From Romanomermis culicivorax (lineage: Eukaryota; Nematoda; Enoplea; Mermithida; Mermithidae), in assembly GCA_963922205.1 (NCBI GenBank), contig CAWUHX010000011.1, positions 1,353,749 to 1,417,748 on the forward strand: a DNA stretch of 64,000 nucleotides, given 5' to 3'. Positions within the stretch are counted from its first letter, which is position 1; each line of letters begins with the position of its first letter. Positions 18,762 to 33,700 of the stretch are shown in pieces. Under the pieces are notes generated by a model. That model did not search any database and was not told the origin of the DNA. It saw only the letters and a program-made list of their open reading frames with translations. The position numbers were made by a program, and so were the translations under genes.

Positions 18762-21700
18762 CTTAAAAAAGTCCTGGAAAGAGTGTACTTTCATCGTGCG
18801 CCCGACGAAATGACTAGCATAGCTGCGAACTTTACAGTAAAACAAAATTTCACTGATTCTATAAAAAACGTGTATATGTATTTATTATCATCATCGGATA
18901 CATCTAAAAATTGGTGCGTCAAATAGTGAGTGGCTGAGTGTATGGGAATCGGCCGAAAATGTACTTTTTTGATTGGCCGGTGATTCTTGGGCAACAGACG
19001 AACGATAATATTCAATTTTTAAAGCTGTTTTTCTACCACCCTTTGTAATGTGACTAGTTACAGGACAAATGTAAATCTTAAATCAGTGTTGGTGATTTCT
19101 GAAATACAGGGTGTCTCAAAAAAGGCTACCCTTGTCTCTGTTACATAACTTCTCAACTCAATATTTTTTCCTGCCGTTTTCAGCGATGGATAGGCCAAAC
19201 TTTTCGCCATAAACCTGCTGAATTTCATGTTGTAGTGTGTTTTCCGCCGATTTTGGTTGTTTTGACAAAGCGCCCAAGAGGCCCGCAGGTGGCAAGTGGA
19301 GAGAGCAACGCCGACCATTAACAGCCATCTTACTGTAGCGCACGTCGGTACGTGTGCGCTGGTCTCTCTCTCTGGTTGTTATTGATTAATATTTTTATTC
19401 GTTTTTATACACTAGTTGTGCGCCTCGCCAGCCACCACTAGTTTCGCCATTAGCTGCCTCCCACCACGCAACTCTTTTCTTTTTCATCCCAGTGCGTGGG
19501 AGTTGATCACTTTATTTTCTCGCCCATTTTTCCATTGTGTACGTAAGTGTTTTTCTTGTTTTATTGCGTAATATATATAAAGGTAGAAAACTCTCGCCTT
19601 TCCGATCTTACGTAATAAGGGAGACAGTTAAGGAAATTAGGCTTTCCTTAATTGGTGGGACATTTCAGTATTGGGGTTTAAGTACAAGTAATTAGACTAT
19701 CGGGTAAACGTGGGCGTGGGAAACACGTACATTAAGGACGCAACCTCGGAATCCCAATCCTGCCCACGATTCATCAACGCCCGGCCCATCTACAAAATAC
19801 AACATTCATAGGATACCTTTTACAAACCCCAACAAAACGTTTCGGCAAGAAGTTTAATTATTAATATTTTCAATTCAACGAGAAAAAATTTATTGTGACA
19901 CGAAACATTAACACGTCAAATATGCAAATCACAATAATTTCGTTTCTATGTGACCTCCGTTTGCTTGACTAACGAGCTTCAGCAGCACAGAAAACTCATC
20001 CAATGGCTTCATTAATTTTTTGGAAAAAAGCTTTGAAAAATCAAAAGGCAAGAATGTTTTTAGTAATCTGAATTATTAACTCTATGGATTATGAAACGGA
20101 ACCAAAACTTGCCCGAAGCTAAGTGGTCTGCGAATGTAAGGCAACAGACCGCACATTAGAAGATGAAACAAAAGCGAAGCTTTAGAAAAGTTTTAGGGGT
20201 GTTCTTTTTTTAGACAACCTGTATATTATTATTATTCTGAGTTTTCCCACTTCGTTTTATGACGAAAGAGTCTTAAAAGCGGATACAAAAAAATTCACTT
20301 CATCTTTTTTTGCTGTGAATTTTTTCTTAATATTGATGTTACACACTATAGATGGCGTGGTGGCGACAGCCTATAATATACTCGGACCCCAAAATTCATG
20401 TCCTCCGTCCCTGGGCCCGGTTTCACCATGACATTACGAGTCTTGCAAGATTTTCTAGGAGTGAATTTCACCAGCTTCACTGGTGATACGGGTGACGAGC
20501 TACAACCTACGGGTGAAGATCTACAAGCTACGAGTGACAGGCACGTAGCTGAGGAGAGGACAGGGAGGGACTGGTCTCTTCCAAATTTGCACCAGTGACT
20601 TAGGCGTCTTGTACATTAACAAGCAGCAATGTAAAATTCTCGAAAATTCGAGAATAATATATCTTTTTGCAATAAAAACCAATCCATTAACTTCATTTTG
20701 CCTCATTCTAAATAATTAACTTTTTTAGGTGCATTTATTTCCGGTTTAGCAATGAACATTTTAAAAAACCATGGTGATAAATTAACATCTCAACTGTGCA
20801 AAAATTGCAGCTCTATAGTTTTCTTAGCTAAGTATGACCAATAGAGTGTGTTCTTCACAATTTGCTATGTATACTTACAAAAAATTGGTTCCCCCAAATT
20901 AGTAGACCTAGCTAAGTGCATGCAATTTGTGCTACGGATGATGTGCTTTGAGTAACACGAGTCCCTAGTAAGAGTATTTCGCCATGTTTTTCCTAGGACT
21001 CGTAAAATGATCATTTTATGGGTGCTTTTTGGCACTCATTATACGGGAATTCGTAATGTTTTTCTGATCATGTTTAATCGGATCGGGAAATATTTGGTTC
21101 GTTTGATTCGATTATTCTGTGATGACGTCAGAATTTATTTTGAATTCGTTTGGTTTTTTAATTTTGCATCGATTCTGGTCAAATGATGTTGCAGGAGGCT
21201 AGATTGACTGTCTCGCATACCAAACTGATTGGGCAGTATTAGTTGAGTACAGATTTGCATGAAACAATAATTTTGCATATTCTCTGATCACTTTCTTTTC
21301 ATTCTCTCTCGATATGAATATGAATCTTGAGCCTAACAACAGTTTTCGGGAAACAGAATTACTGTAATTTTACTGACAGGCTTTCAGAAACAGGCTGTTA
21401 TCTTCATGCCAAACTACTGTGTGAATGATTTTACAAAACTACCATGAGCTTTTCAATTTGTTCTGACAATCATTAATTTCTAAGTTATTCTGAAATTTCA
21501 TCAAATCTTGAAGAAATTTTCTCGATTAAAAGAAGTAAAATTTGTTAAATTTTGTTTAAACATAATAACAATTTCGAAAATTTTTCAATCTCTACAGAAA
21601 ATCATTTTCATCACATTTTTGAAAATTCGCCAAATTTACAGAAATTTCCTGAATTTATTGAGAAGATAAGTTTTATATTTTATTTAAAACAACAAAAAAT

Positions 21701-24700
21701 GCAAAAAGTTTCTAGACTTTTGCAGATTATTTATTTTTGTTAGTCATTGGTACGGAATACAAGAAGAGCCACTTGAAAAAACTCGTTAATACTTGAAAAA
21801 TGTGTTAACACTTGAAAAAATTTGTTATCATTTGAAAAAATCGTTACCTTTGAACACGATGCACAACATTTTTTCAAGATGCATCGCAAAAATTTCAAGA
21901 TGCTTCGCAAACGTTTCAAGATGAATCACAAAAAAATTAAGATGTGAGAGCTTTCCGATGTTCAACTTTTTTCAAGTGCATCACAATTTTTTGAAATGCA
22001 TCGCATTTTTCTCAAGATAATCTTGGAAAAAAATCAAGATGACATGATGACACCTTGAAAAAAATTAAGATAACATCTCGTAAAAAATTAAGATACCATC
22101 TTCAAAGAAATCAAGATGGGCGGCACATTTCTGAAACTAGCCAATCAAGGCGTTCCTCCGCCCCTTTATATATTATATACGGGAACCCTTCAAAGTTGAT
22201 TTCTGAGGTCATGGCTTGCTGGCGGAGGGTGCCCTTGTTTTTCACCAGAAGAGGGGGGCGGCAGAGGATGAAGGGTTATTTTGCACCGCCAATCCTATGG
22301 ACATATTGGTTTTTCATAAAATTTATTATTTTTTTGAGTTCTTCAGGAAAATGTCAAAAATGTTTTTTTTTCGCCCAAAATGCAGTAATTTCGAAAAAAG
22401 ATCCAAATTATCGTTTCTTTGTTGGGTTCACAAAAAACAAATGAATGACAAAAAAGCTAAATTAACCACTAAGCTACGAGTCCTATGGACCCACTTTTGG
22501 TCCGTGAAAATCTCATCAAGTCCTTTCATTAACATAGTGATGAGTAACTCAGTTGGTGAAACTGAACATCCATAAATTATGAAGAACTGTCGCTCGTAGC
22601 AGACATAACTCGTGGGCCCATACTCATAAACTTGTTGTAGTGTGTTTCCCCCGATTTAAGGATTCTTCATATAAATTGTCGATTCTGTAAAAACGCGTGC
22701 AAGTACAAGATTGATCGGGCAAAGCAGACCGTCGAAGAGCATCCTGCTGTAGCCCGGATTCGGCACCTCGCTATTTATCAGCACGCGGGACATATTGCAT
22801 ATTAACTCTGCCCACGTTGCATTTGGTATACATAAGTTGTTTTTCATTAGGTAAAATTATTAGGAGAAATCTATCCTATTTTTCAGTTTAAGCATTGGGA
22901 ATTCAAATTAGAAAACCAAAGCTTTTCTAATTTGGATTATTTTATTGTGGGGTTTAGGTACTTGAATAGTTTCTCGGGTAATCATGGGTGTTGGAAACAA
23001 GTGCATTAAGGACGACCCCTGGACCACTCCTGCCCTTCCTGTCAGCATCTAAGCCCCGACATAACATTACAAATACAACAAACTTTATTTTTCGGTGTAA
23101 TGGTCACTTATAGCACTCCTAGACTCATAATTCCTTGGTTGAAAGCTCTGATTTTTGGTGAGACAGCCATTCGTAGCCCTCTTAACATGGGACTGGTAAC
23201 TTGTGACATTTTACTCCTAATACGGAGTTTTGTGGTGAAACTGGGCCCTGGTCATTAGATTGCCTGGTTGGTTAGTAGATTTACACTGTCAATAATTCTT
23301 TAGCAGATTTATTGGTTGATATTCTGGTTAGTTGGTTAATATCATAATTTTCTGGTTAGTTTGTTGAAGCAACCAGTGATTGTTCGACTCCATGATTCGC
23401 TGGTTAATATCCTGGTTCGTTGACTTCCTTTTTGGTTGGTTGGTTCTATGATTTTTGCTGTTTGGTTTCCTGATTTGTTGGTTGGTTGATCATTTTGTTT
23501 TCCCACTGATGCACAGCAGTGCCAATGCGTCCCCCCTCCTTATGTCCACGAACTGTTTTTGACCGGTTATAAATGTTTCATTTTTCTGCCATGTTAGTTA
23601 TTATGTCGTATGGTGTCATACAACACTCCACCCGTAGGATTGATGTTTCTCCTAATCCATGGGTTCTGAACCCGGCCATTTTTGTTGAGCCCTGGTCAGT
23701 ATGGTTACGCCTACCTCAACATTGGCAAGTGGTGGGACAGCAGCGGTGCCACCCAGTACGCCCCTCAGCACTGGTGACCGTATCAGGAGACCCCCTGTTG
23801 CTCCAAGGGGGGAGGGATGTTGTATGATGTCACACAACATTCCACCCGTAAGATTGATGTTGTATGGTGTCATACAACAGCTCCGGTGCCAACAAGGAAG
23901 CCCTTCAGCAATTATAACAGTCAGTGTTCCATTGGGAAAATGTTTTCCTCAATAATTCACTCAATTTTAGAGATATTCAGTTCTAGTAAAGTTCAATGAA
24001 TGTGGTGTACTGATGGTCACCTCTTAATGTAAAAAAATTTGGAAAAGCTTATGGTTAAGATATTAAAATGGCGATTTTTCGCACTTAAGTGCGTAGATTT
24101 TAGGGAATGATGCATTTTTTGAGTTTCTGAAAGCGGGCACTTTTTTCGATACACGTGATGTATCAAAGAAAAAGTGAAAAAAGCCAACAGGTTACTCACA
24201 AAAAGGGAAAATGACTTTTTGAAGACTATTGTAGGTAGAAAGGCGGTACAAAGATCGTGATGAAGTGTAGAAGATGATATTGTTTCAGAGTAAATCTAAA
24301 AAGGTCGTACAAAAAATAGTTTATGTAGTGGCGCAGAACTATTAATACAGTAGGAAAAAAGATTGTGTAGCGGTTGACCGAATTCAAATTGAAATAGTTT
24401 ATATGTAAATCGAACCTTATGTAAAACGTTTTCCGACGGAACGTGAATAAAATGTAGCTAAATATATGTTTCAATGCGCAATGAATCATAAAAAAATGCA
24501 AGAGCGACGCAAAAATATGCTCACCCCAGGCTATGCTGGCTAGGGCCAGTCCAGTATAGACTTGGGAAAATGGTGCGAGTGTACATATGTGCACAGCTGT
24601 ATGGTCAGAAAAGTTAAGACAGACATGGAGTATATTGTGTTCATGTAAATGTGAATTTTCCTGCATGAAAATTTGAATTCTAACGAATAATATGAACTTC

Positions 24701-27700
24701 ATTTTTTGAAATGCGAATCTTTATCAAAAAAGTTTAAGTTCTATACTTACAAAAAAGTGAATTTCTATCCTGGAAATCTGAATTTCGAAAAAAATTGAAT
24801 TTATCTCACAGAGTGCCAATTCTTCCCAGAAAATGCAAATTTTGATCGTGAGAAAATTTCAATTCTACTCACAAAAAAATATGAATTCCACCCGGAAAAA
24901 TGAGAATTTCGCTTTTTTGATTATGAAGTTTGCAGGAAAAAGTTTATTCTCTTTTCGCAAAGTTCGGATTCAGCTTCAAAACTGCCAATTCCGTCTCTAA
25001 AAAGATTTGAATTTTACTTTCAAAAAACATAAATTTTGCTCATAAAAATCGATCTTGACGCTTGAGTATACGAATTTTGCTGAAAAAAAATTTTGGTTAA
25101 AAGATTGCAATTTTTGCGAAACAATTCCAATTCTATGCGCAATAAGTGTAATTTTTTACACAAATATTTTCAAAAAATTTCGTCATTTTTTCGATCAAAA
25201 ATTCGGCACATTCTCGAAATTTCTTCAGGAATCAATAGGTTTTGGTCGAAAATTCAACAATTTTCCGAATTTGCAAAATTACACTGAATTTTAGTTATTT
25301 TTTGACCAAAATTTGGCGGAAATTTTTCCTATTAAATGCTAAATTCGCTAAATTTTTTGAAACCGTCATTTTCTTTGATCGAAAATTTGATAAATGCTAG
25401 TGATTCCTTGCAAATTTAGCTATTTTTCCATGAATATTCGACATTTTAAGGAATTTCTTCTGAATTTAAGCATTTTTAGATCAAAAATAAGGCGAATTTT
25501 GGAAATTTGTTTCAAAAGTTTTGGCAAATTTTAATAATTTTCCCCCAAGCTTCGTGATTTTTTTTAATTTTGTCGTTTTTGGTCGAAAAGTTATTAATTT
25601 TCGCCCAATTTTTTCGTTGACATTTTAGCCAGTGCAGATCCAGAAGTGTTGTTACCTAAGCATCAGTGCCGGTGCTGATGCTACACACACATTTTGAAAT
25701 TGCTAAATTTTTTGGATATCACGTCATGTTAAGAAGATTCATTGTTGTTGCTCATTACATTGTTGTGTTCGTTTTTATGTATATTGAGTCCTGATGCTTA
25801 TTCATTCTTTCGTTACAGCATTACGGATTGATTTAGTATATTAATTAGTCTATAGTGTACCCCCTGAATATGTGTGCTATTTGGGAATTTTTGTCATTTC
25901 TGAAAGGGATGTCATGGGGCGAACTGAAAAAACTCTGATATTACTTTTCACAGTATTTATTCACCAAAAATATCATATTAAGAATCAGACAGAAAAAAGT
26001 AGTGTGAGCTATAGGAAGAAAAACGAAAGAATCATCATAATTTTCAAGCTTCCTAATTTTTTGGTCCTGTTGTGGTTAACAGTTGGCACAGGGTAATGAT
26101 CTTTCATCAAAAGTTCCTTTACAGGTTGCTATTAGATGCTGTTCAACTGAATTCAAGGTTGAATATGAACCCTGGAATATTCAGCCCTTTTCAATATGTA
26201 GATGAGAAACCAAAAATGTTCCCGTTCATGATTCCATTTTTCCTTTTTGCCTATTTGTGAGTGATTTCGATTTTCGCAAAACCCAATTGGCAAAAGGCGT
26301 TATTAATTATGTTATATTCTACTGAAAAGCTAATGGAAAAGTATTTGTTTCTATGACCTTTTTGGAAGAATCTCAACTATTAATTATGATTTTTTAAGAA
26401 AAAGTTTTTTTGCTTTACTATGGACAAAAACTACAAATTACGGATAATATAAAAGATACAACTAGAATAAAAATAAAAGTATAAATATCATTATCATGAC
26501 AAGATCAATCGACAAACGCAAACACTTGTTGCCCGAGACATTGGACATTTTGATTTTCTTGTCAAATAATTTAGATATTGATTAAGTATTTTACTGCGTT
26601 TTAAAAGAATAAAAACTTGAATTTAACTGGTTATCACTTCACATATGACATTATTCTTTAATTTACAGGTTTCATGATTGTCTGATATGACATATACCGC
26701 ATCTAAAAATTATTGGTACCTGGAAAAAATACTGGCACACACTGGTGCTTTTACAATCCCAAATATAAAATAATGGTCAACTAACAACCAAATTTTTCAA
26801 ATGTCATCGTGGAATATTTTTAACATTCAACCTTTTTAAATTAAACCCATTACATCCAACATCACATTATTAAACGTTTGTTCTGATGTTCTAATGCAAT
26901 TGGTAACAAGTAGCAGACACAGAATCAAAAATTTTATAAACGGTCCTGAATTTATCATTCGTATCCGTGTTAAGGATAGTACCCACTTTGACCCCGTTCA
27001 ACATTAAAAACACTAAAATCGTTTAAATAATAATACACTCTGAATCAGTAGTGGTGCGCTACAAAAATTTTCCAGTACATAAACCCTTGAGTATTTTAAA
27101 ATTGCTGATGCATTTGAACTTCAAATTGTAAAGGACTGTCGACAATTGTTCACATTTTTCAATGAGTCGCATTCTAATGAGTCAAATTTTAATTTCTTGT
27201 GATTAAAAATAATATATTCTAGGAAAATTTCAGTTTTTAAGAAGAATTCCACCTTTCTTAAACCCATATTCATACTTCGAAGTAAAATTTACGTTTTCTT
27301 GCAATATTTACACTTTTTGTGACTACAATTTGCATTTTTTTGCTTCCATCAAAATTGTTATTTTAAAGAGTAATCTTCACATTTTCTTTGTTTAATAATT
27401 TACACTTTTTGACTGAAATTGATATTTCCAGAACTAATATTTTTATTTTTTGTGCAAATTTTGCACTTTTTGTAAGTATAATACGAACTTATTTATACAC
27501 GATTGTTGAAAACTAAACCAGTTGAACTTTCCTCTCGATGAACTGCATTCCATTCTCAATATCCCACTCACAAGTTTTCCTAAAATTTTTTTGCTCTAAT
27601 TTCAATTTTTCGGGATCGGTGTTGATTGGATACACAAATTTATATTTGAACTTTCTGTAAACATATATTAAAATTTAAAATCGTTCAAGTTATGCATAGG

Positions 27701-30700
27701 GGGTAAGGGTAAACCCCCTTACGTGAGACCCTGGCCACCTCCCTAGCCCAAAAAGATCGTCAAACATCCCCTTGAACTTTTTCGAAGACAGCTTTTTTGA
27801 TGATTTTTGTGCATATTTTGTATGAGACACAGACTTGCAGAACTTTTTTTCTTTTTTTCGCTCGCCTACCCCCCCCCCCCTACCTCCCGGTAAAAAGTCC
27901 AAGGACCCTCCCCCTAGAAAAATCTTGCCGTGCATATCTGGTTCAAGTGATACTACTACAGTGGCAGAGCGTGGCCCTTATGAACATTGGCTTTCGCCTC
28001 AGAAAGATTCACATCACACTTCAAGCAACCACTGGGTTACATTTGGTGGTTCAAGGCTTTTTCAGAAGTAGAAAAGCTGGACATTAGTGGCTTCTTATCC
28101 ACAATGTGGAACACTGAATAGAAATAATGCTTGATGGTATATCTCTAAGTCCTTGATTAACGTTTTCACACATAAAATCGGTTCACACACACAAAACACC
28201 ATCTGGTGTTAAGAATCGAATCATCTGGTACCGAAGTCGCATCATCTGGTATCGAGTTCCATCCAGTTGGACTTATTGTTCATCTATGGCTATATCTAAG
28301 CTCCATACTTCAGCCTAAGCATTTAGGTGTGCAATCTCAAATGGGTTTTTTCACTTTTCACTCTTCACTCCTCAATCCAATTATACCGCAGTCCAAAGTC
28401 CCGGGAACTGAGAAATACGGCAATTTTGTTATATAATACTTATGACTTCAAAAAAATAATTTTTTGCAGTATAATGCACCATGGTGCCAGAATCTTTTGC
28501 AATTTCATTTAAACCAGTAGTGCTATTTGGATTTTCGATGAGCAAGGGTTTCCGATCAAGGGGAATTCAATGGACGCTGAAACTTTACACAAAAAAAATT
28601 ATTCCGAATGTAGACAAACGTAATTCCGCAAGTTTTTTGGTGGAAGGGGTTCTGGACTGCAGGGAATTCATTGTATGCGGTCACTTTACACAAAAAATAT
28701 CTCGAGTGAAGACAAGGGTCTTTTCGTGATTTTTTGCTGGAAGCAGTTTCCGACCCGAGGTTATTCAATGGGCGCCGTGACAAAAAAATTATCCCCAGTG
28801 TAAAGAAAAAAATTTCCGCTAATTTTTTGATGGAAGGGATATTCAGTCACAGAGAATTATGGATGTGATCACCTTACACAAAAAAATTATATCAAGTGTA
28901 TACAAATGAATTCCTGCAACTTTTTAGGTGAAGAGGTTCTCGGCTATGAAGAATTCGACAGGTGCAGTCACTTCACACAACAACTTATCCTGAGTGTAAG
29001 CAAACGTATTTCCGCGATTTTGGGGGGAATAGTTTCTGACCGTGGAAATTAATTGGACCCAGTCACTTTACACAAAAAATTGTTCAGGATGTAAGCGAAG
29101 TATTTCTGTGATTTTTTGCGTTGAGGGGTTCTGGACCATAGAGGAATTCAATGGATATGGTCAGTTTAAACTCTATTTACAACGTTTTCCAAGTGTTATG
29201 AAATTTACACATCTTTTACTTTTAAAGAATGTGAGAATTCGTAGCTTTAAGATTGTTTTATATTGTTTCTTTGATGTGAAGATGGCCAAATTTAAGGCAC
29301 GATTTCTGAGAGATTCTACCTTCCCCATGACATGTTGAAAATTAATCATATGATATATTTTAATATATATCTCAAAATGATATATTTTGGGTAGTTTCGT
29401 GCTCTGAGTTACGTAATAGGACTGGTTTTGCTTTAAAAAAATTCACGCCGCTACAGAATGCCAACATTCGAAAATTAATGATTTTTTGACATTTTTAGTG
29501 GTCTTGCTAGCCAAGCGATATTTCATTGGGGTGATCTTACTCGATAAATTAATATTCATTTTACACAGGAGAGAATAGACAATCTTTTCGTTTAATATTT
29601 ATTGCAAATTATTGAGCATTACACCTTTCGAGAAAGTATAAAAAGTCAAGAATGAGCTGCCAAAATTATAAAAATTCTGTTTATGAGTGCTCCCCAGCGC
29701 CTAACCATCGGAAGCCGCAGAATGTTATTTGCTTATTTTATAGCCAATACATTCCTACTGTATTGGTAAAATTTTCATCAAAATTTTTTTACCGTCTGGG
29801 GAGCTGTACAGCTCTGAAGAAGGCATATTTATGGAAATCCCTTAGAAGTCACTGCATTTTCCTGATGGCCCTTTTCTACCACATGTGACACGTTTATTTT
29901 CTGTACTATAGAATTATCAAATAACTAATGAACTACAATTTAATGTACAAATTGTTTCACAAATGAACATTTTACACGCTGCAAAAAAACTATCGATAAT
30001 GAGAAGCAAAAAAAATTAAAATCCTGTCTATGGGTACTCCGGAGCACCTTCAACTATGATGCCGTGGAATTTTATCTTTTTACTCTTTAGTTCATACATT
30101 CCTACAGCAGCTGTGAAAGTAACATCTCATCATTACGCCGTTTTGGCAGCTGCAGACATTTGCATGAAGTGTCATTCTATTCTATTTTCGAATCTGGATA
30201 AATGTCCAATCAATAAAGTTCTGGGAACACAGGAAGCTTCTTTAACCAATAAATTATAAGAAAAAATGTGGCTCGAAGACCTGACAAATTTTCATTGATC
30301 TAGGTTTGATGGTTTCTGAACGAGCTCCAAATAAAAAAGTGAAAACTTCAAAAATTTTCTTAAATTTCAGAAATTGAGTGGCACTACCATCTAATATCAT
30401 TTGCTCTATTTTCGTCTAGCTAACATCACGTGGTGTGAGACAGGGTGCCTTCAACTGTACAGCACTTTCGCACAGCTTATTTATAACATAGGCCGGAATC
30501 AGACAGCCGACATTTATTTTGTAACATTAAACTCGCAGCTTCAACTTTTTTCCACTCAAATGATAGGAGAGGAATTTTTGTTGCATCTCTTCTGAAGCAC
30601 CCTGTTGCACAGCCTTGTAAATTGATGGACGACATTCTAGCAGTGATTCAACTCACATCTTTTCTTTTTATTCATCTAACCTGAGCGTTTTCAGTGCTCA

Positions 30701-33700
30701 TTGCATCCCGTTAATGGCATGTTTAATGAATGAAATTAAACACAATTTTTGTATCAACTTTCAGAATGTGCAGACGCCAGACATGTACAGCTCCGAAAAT
30801 GGTACATTAATTTGGTTGAAATTTTAACACAATGTGTCAGACATTAGTGGCTATAGGAATCAGGAAAAAAATTCTGCGGTATCCTATGGGAAGCCGCCCA
30901 AAAAAGGTCCCAAAGGACTTCTACGGTTCATTTTGACATCCACTTTGACACTTTAAAATGGAATAAAAAGTGTTTAGTAAGGGAATAGAAAATGTTTTTC
31001 ATACCTGCATATAGAGCATGGTCTTCTGCGTGCAATGAATATTTGGCTTCAGAGTCAAATATTTTCTTAGCTGTGATATTTCGATGCACATGTACAGACC
31101 GAAAAATGCAAAAAATGTAAAAATTTCGAACTTTGGAGTACTGTAGCTATGTGAATTTTGATTGTTACGCGGAAAGAATGCTGTCACAATACTCAGCATG
31201 TAAAACTATCAAAATTATCTCTTTTTCAAGTATTATTGATGTTCTACTTATCATAGGCCAATAGAGCAGAATGTAGAATCTCTCAGAAATCGTGTCTTAA
31301 AACTTCAACGTGCTTCTATGAAGGTTTTCATGCATGGTCAAGGCCCACTAGAAAGGGCTGGACTAGTTTATCGGAAAATGCCCCCATAGGGCAGAAAAAA
31401 GAGGAAGATACTTGCTTGGATAGTTGCCCACGTAGAAAAGGAGTGGACTTTATTTTTGAGAACTTGGGTAAAGTCTGAAAGATCCACTTTTGTAATTTGG
31501 ATTTTCATTTTTTCTCATTAAAAAAATTTTTCATGTCTGTGGAATAGTATATTCTGCAGCTGAGTACATCAGCACTATTGATGCACATAGCGTGGGGAAG
31601 TAAACCCTTCCACTGAGGCAACAGATACCCCTGGCTGGCCTCTGGAAAAAGTCAACTGAATCCGCTTGGACTTTTTCAAAATCTAAAATAATGTGAAAAT
31701 CTTTTTTTTGACAAGAATTAGTAAAAATGGATGCTGATGGTTATAGAAGGGACGGACTCTGGTTTTTGAGACATGAATCTCAAAAAATTTACTAAAATTT
31801 TTTCTCATGCAGGAAAAAGCCTTCTAAACGCACTGAACGTTCTAATTGATTTACTGTCAATTAAACAGGAATCAACTGTGGTTGACGCATAAAATCCAAC
31901 TCATGTTCTTTAGAGAAAAAGCTACAGCATGAAGCGATTGTGTGCCAAGCATTAAAATTCAACAGGCGAGGAAAAAATCTGAAATTCAAAAATAGGATTG
32001 ACATGAACATTTTTATTCGACAGGCGCTATACGTATACTTTGCGTTCAATGTGTCATATAATTCAATGCTGAGGTTGATCAAAAAGGGACTATAACACAT
32101 TAAGATTTCATGGCGTAGAGTAGAGCAAGTTTGTCCATCACATTAATGGAGATAGATGTGAGTAATTAGTGAACAGCATTTCATATGTGGGTGCCTGCCG
32201 GATTTAATTTTGTTTTGTGTTAAATCAAACACGCATCCATTCAGAGACATAAATTTAGTGATAATTCTGTCAAGGTAGTATGTGCATGGCCGAATCGAAA
32301 GCTTTTTAAAGGCATTTTCCTATGCTTAATCCTGTTGCCCTGTTCGCAGGCAGTGAGCAATGACTGTAACCCGGGCCCGGTTCTTGGACAATTCGCCTCC
32401 AGTAATTTGCCCCCAGCAATTCGTCCCCCACAATTCGCCCCCACTGCAGTTCGCCACCGGACAATTCGCCCCTGAGCAATTCGCCCCCAGTAATTCGCCC
32501 CTGGTACTATACTTACCTGGTTTTAGATTAAAAAGTAACTCCATGATATGTTATGTAATATATCTCCAGATTTTCTTTTTCCAGCTTTATTTCTTGTAAC
32601 TTTTTATTGGGATCTATGTAGAGCAATAAAGATTATGGAAAAGTATCAAAATTATTATACGTGTGACTCTATCGTGTTCTTCACTATCTTTTTCGTGACA
32701 ACTTTTCGGTGTACCAAAAACAGAATAGAATAAAAATATAAAAAACAGAAGAAAAATATAAAGGAAAAAATCAGAAAAGGAGAATGAGTAAAAAGTAATC
32801 AAAAAAGTGTAGAAGAAACTAAACAAGAAAGATGGAGGACAAAAAAAGGAATACAAGAAAAAAATTAAACGAAAAAAGGAACAAAAAACTTAAAAAACAA
32901 ATGCAGATCGAAGAACATAAATGACTCGAAATTCTGCCTATGATATCCGTGTTACAAATTACAGTTCTGCGTAAATTCTCCCAGGTATTCACGCCATTAG
33001 ACTAAAATTTGGCATGGTTTCTGGGGATTAGGACACCATCATCACAAACCTGAAAAAATATAAATTTGGAAATTGCCAGTGTTGAGATTTTTCACAAATG
33101 TTTGGTCGAAATTGATTATTTTCAGTCCGATAAACTTTAGCTGCAAGCTTTCATTTTGAACTCGGCCACACATTTAGTTTCAAGTGGAAAAGCAACCGGC
33201 CACATCAATTCTAGGGAACTACTGCTCAAACGCTGTATTGCTGACTGTACGAGTAAAAAATGCCCATACTGACTTAGTACTAGCCGCATCAGTAAAAAAA
33301 TCTTACATTCAAAAAAAATTTTAAAAAATTATTCGTGGACATTTATTTGGAACATTGCTGTAGATCAGACTACCCCATAGGGAGGGGTATGAGGGGGTAT
33401 TACCCCTGCCTAATGTCCTTAAAATTGATCACTAGTTGCCTAATTTTAAGACAAAATGACGTGTTTAGTAGACATTTAGCTACACTACCCCGCAAATTTT
33501 CAACTTTACCCCTACCTAAAAAATCTGACCTTGGGGACCTCTACTGTAGATCTTTTTCTTCTTGTACATAATACTTGCACTCTGCATGCAGAATTCATAA
33601 ATAAACATGCTATTTCGGCTGAGAAAAATCTATAGGTATTGTATATAGATGTGTAGAAATGCTACTACATAACTGCTAACAACCTAGTGGAATTATTTTT

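Noticed and set aside
18765..18845. N-terminal extension of the last AMP deaminase exon
   Set aside because: Lies upstream of a good acceptor that restores the family sequence exactly; it is intron.
24226..24702. 158-codon minus-strand hydrophobic frame
   Set aside because: Within the large AMP deaminase intron, AT-rich composition, no motif, no splice support; chance frame is likelier.
32241..32599. Frames rich in Gly-Ala-Asn-Cys repeats
   Set aside because: Translation of the GGGGGCGAATTG arm of the foldback-like element.
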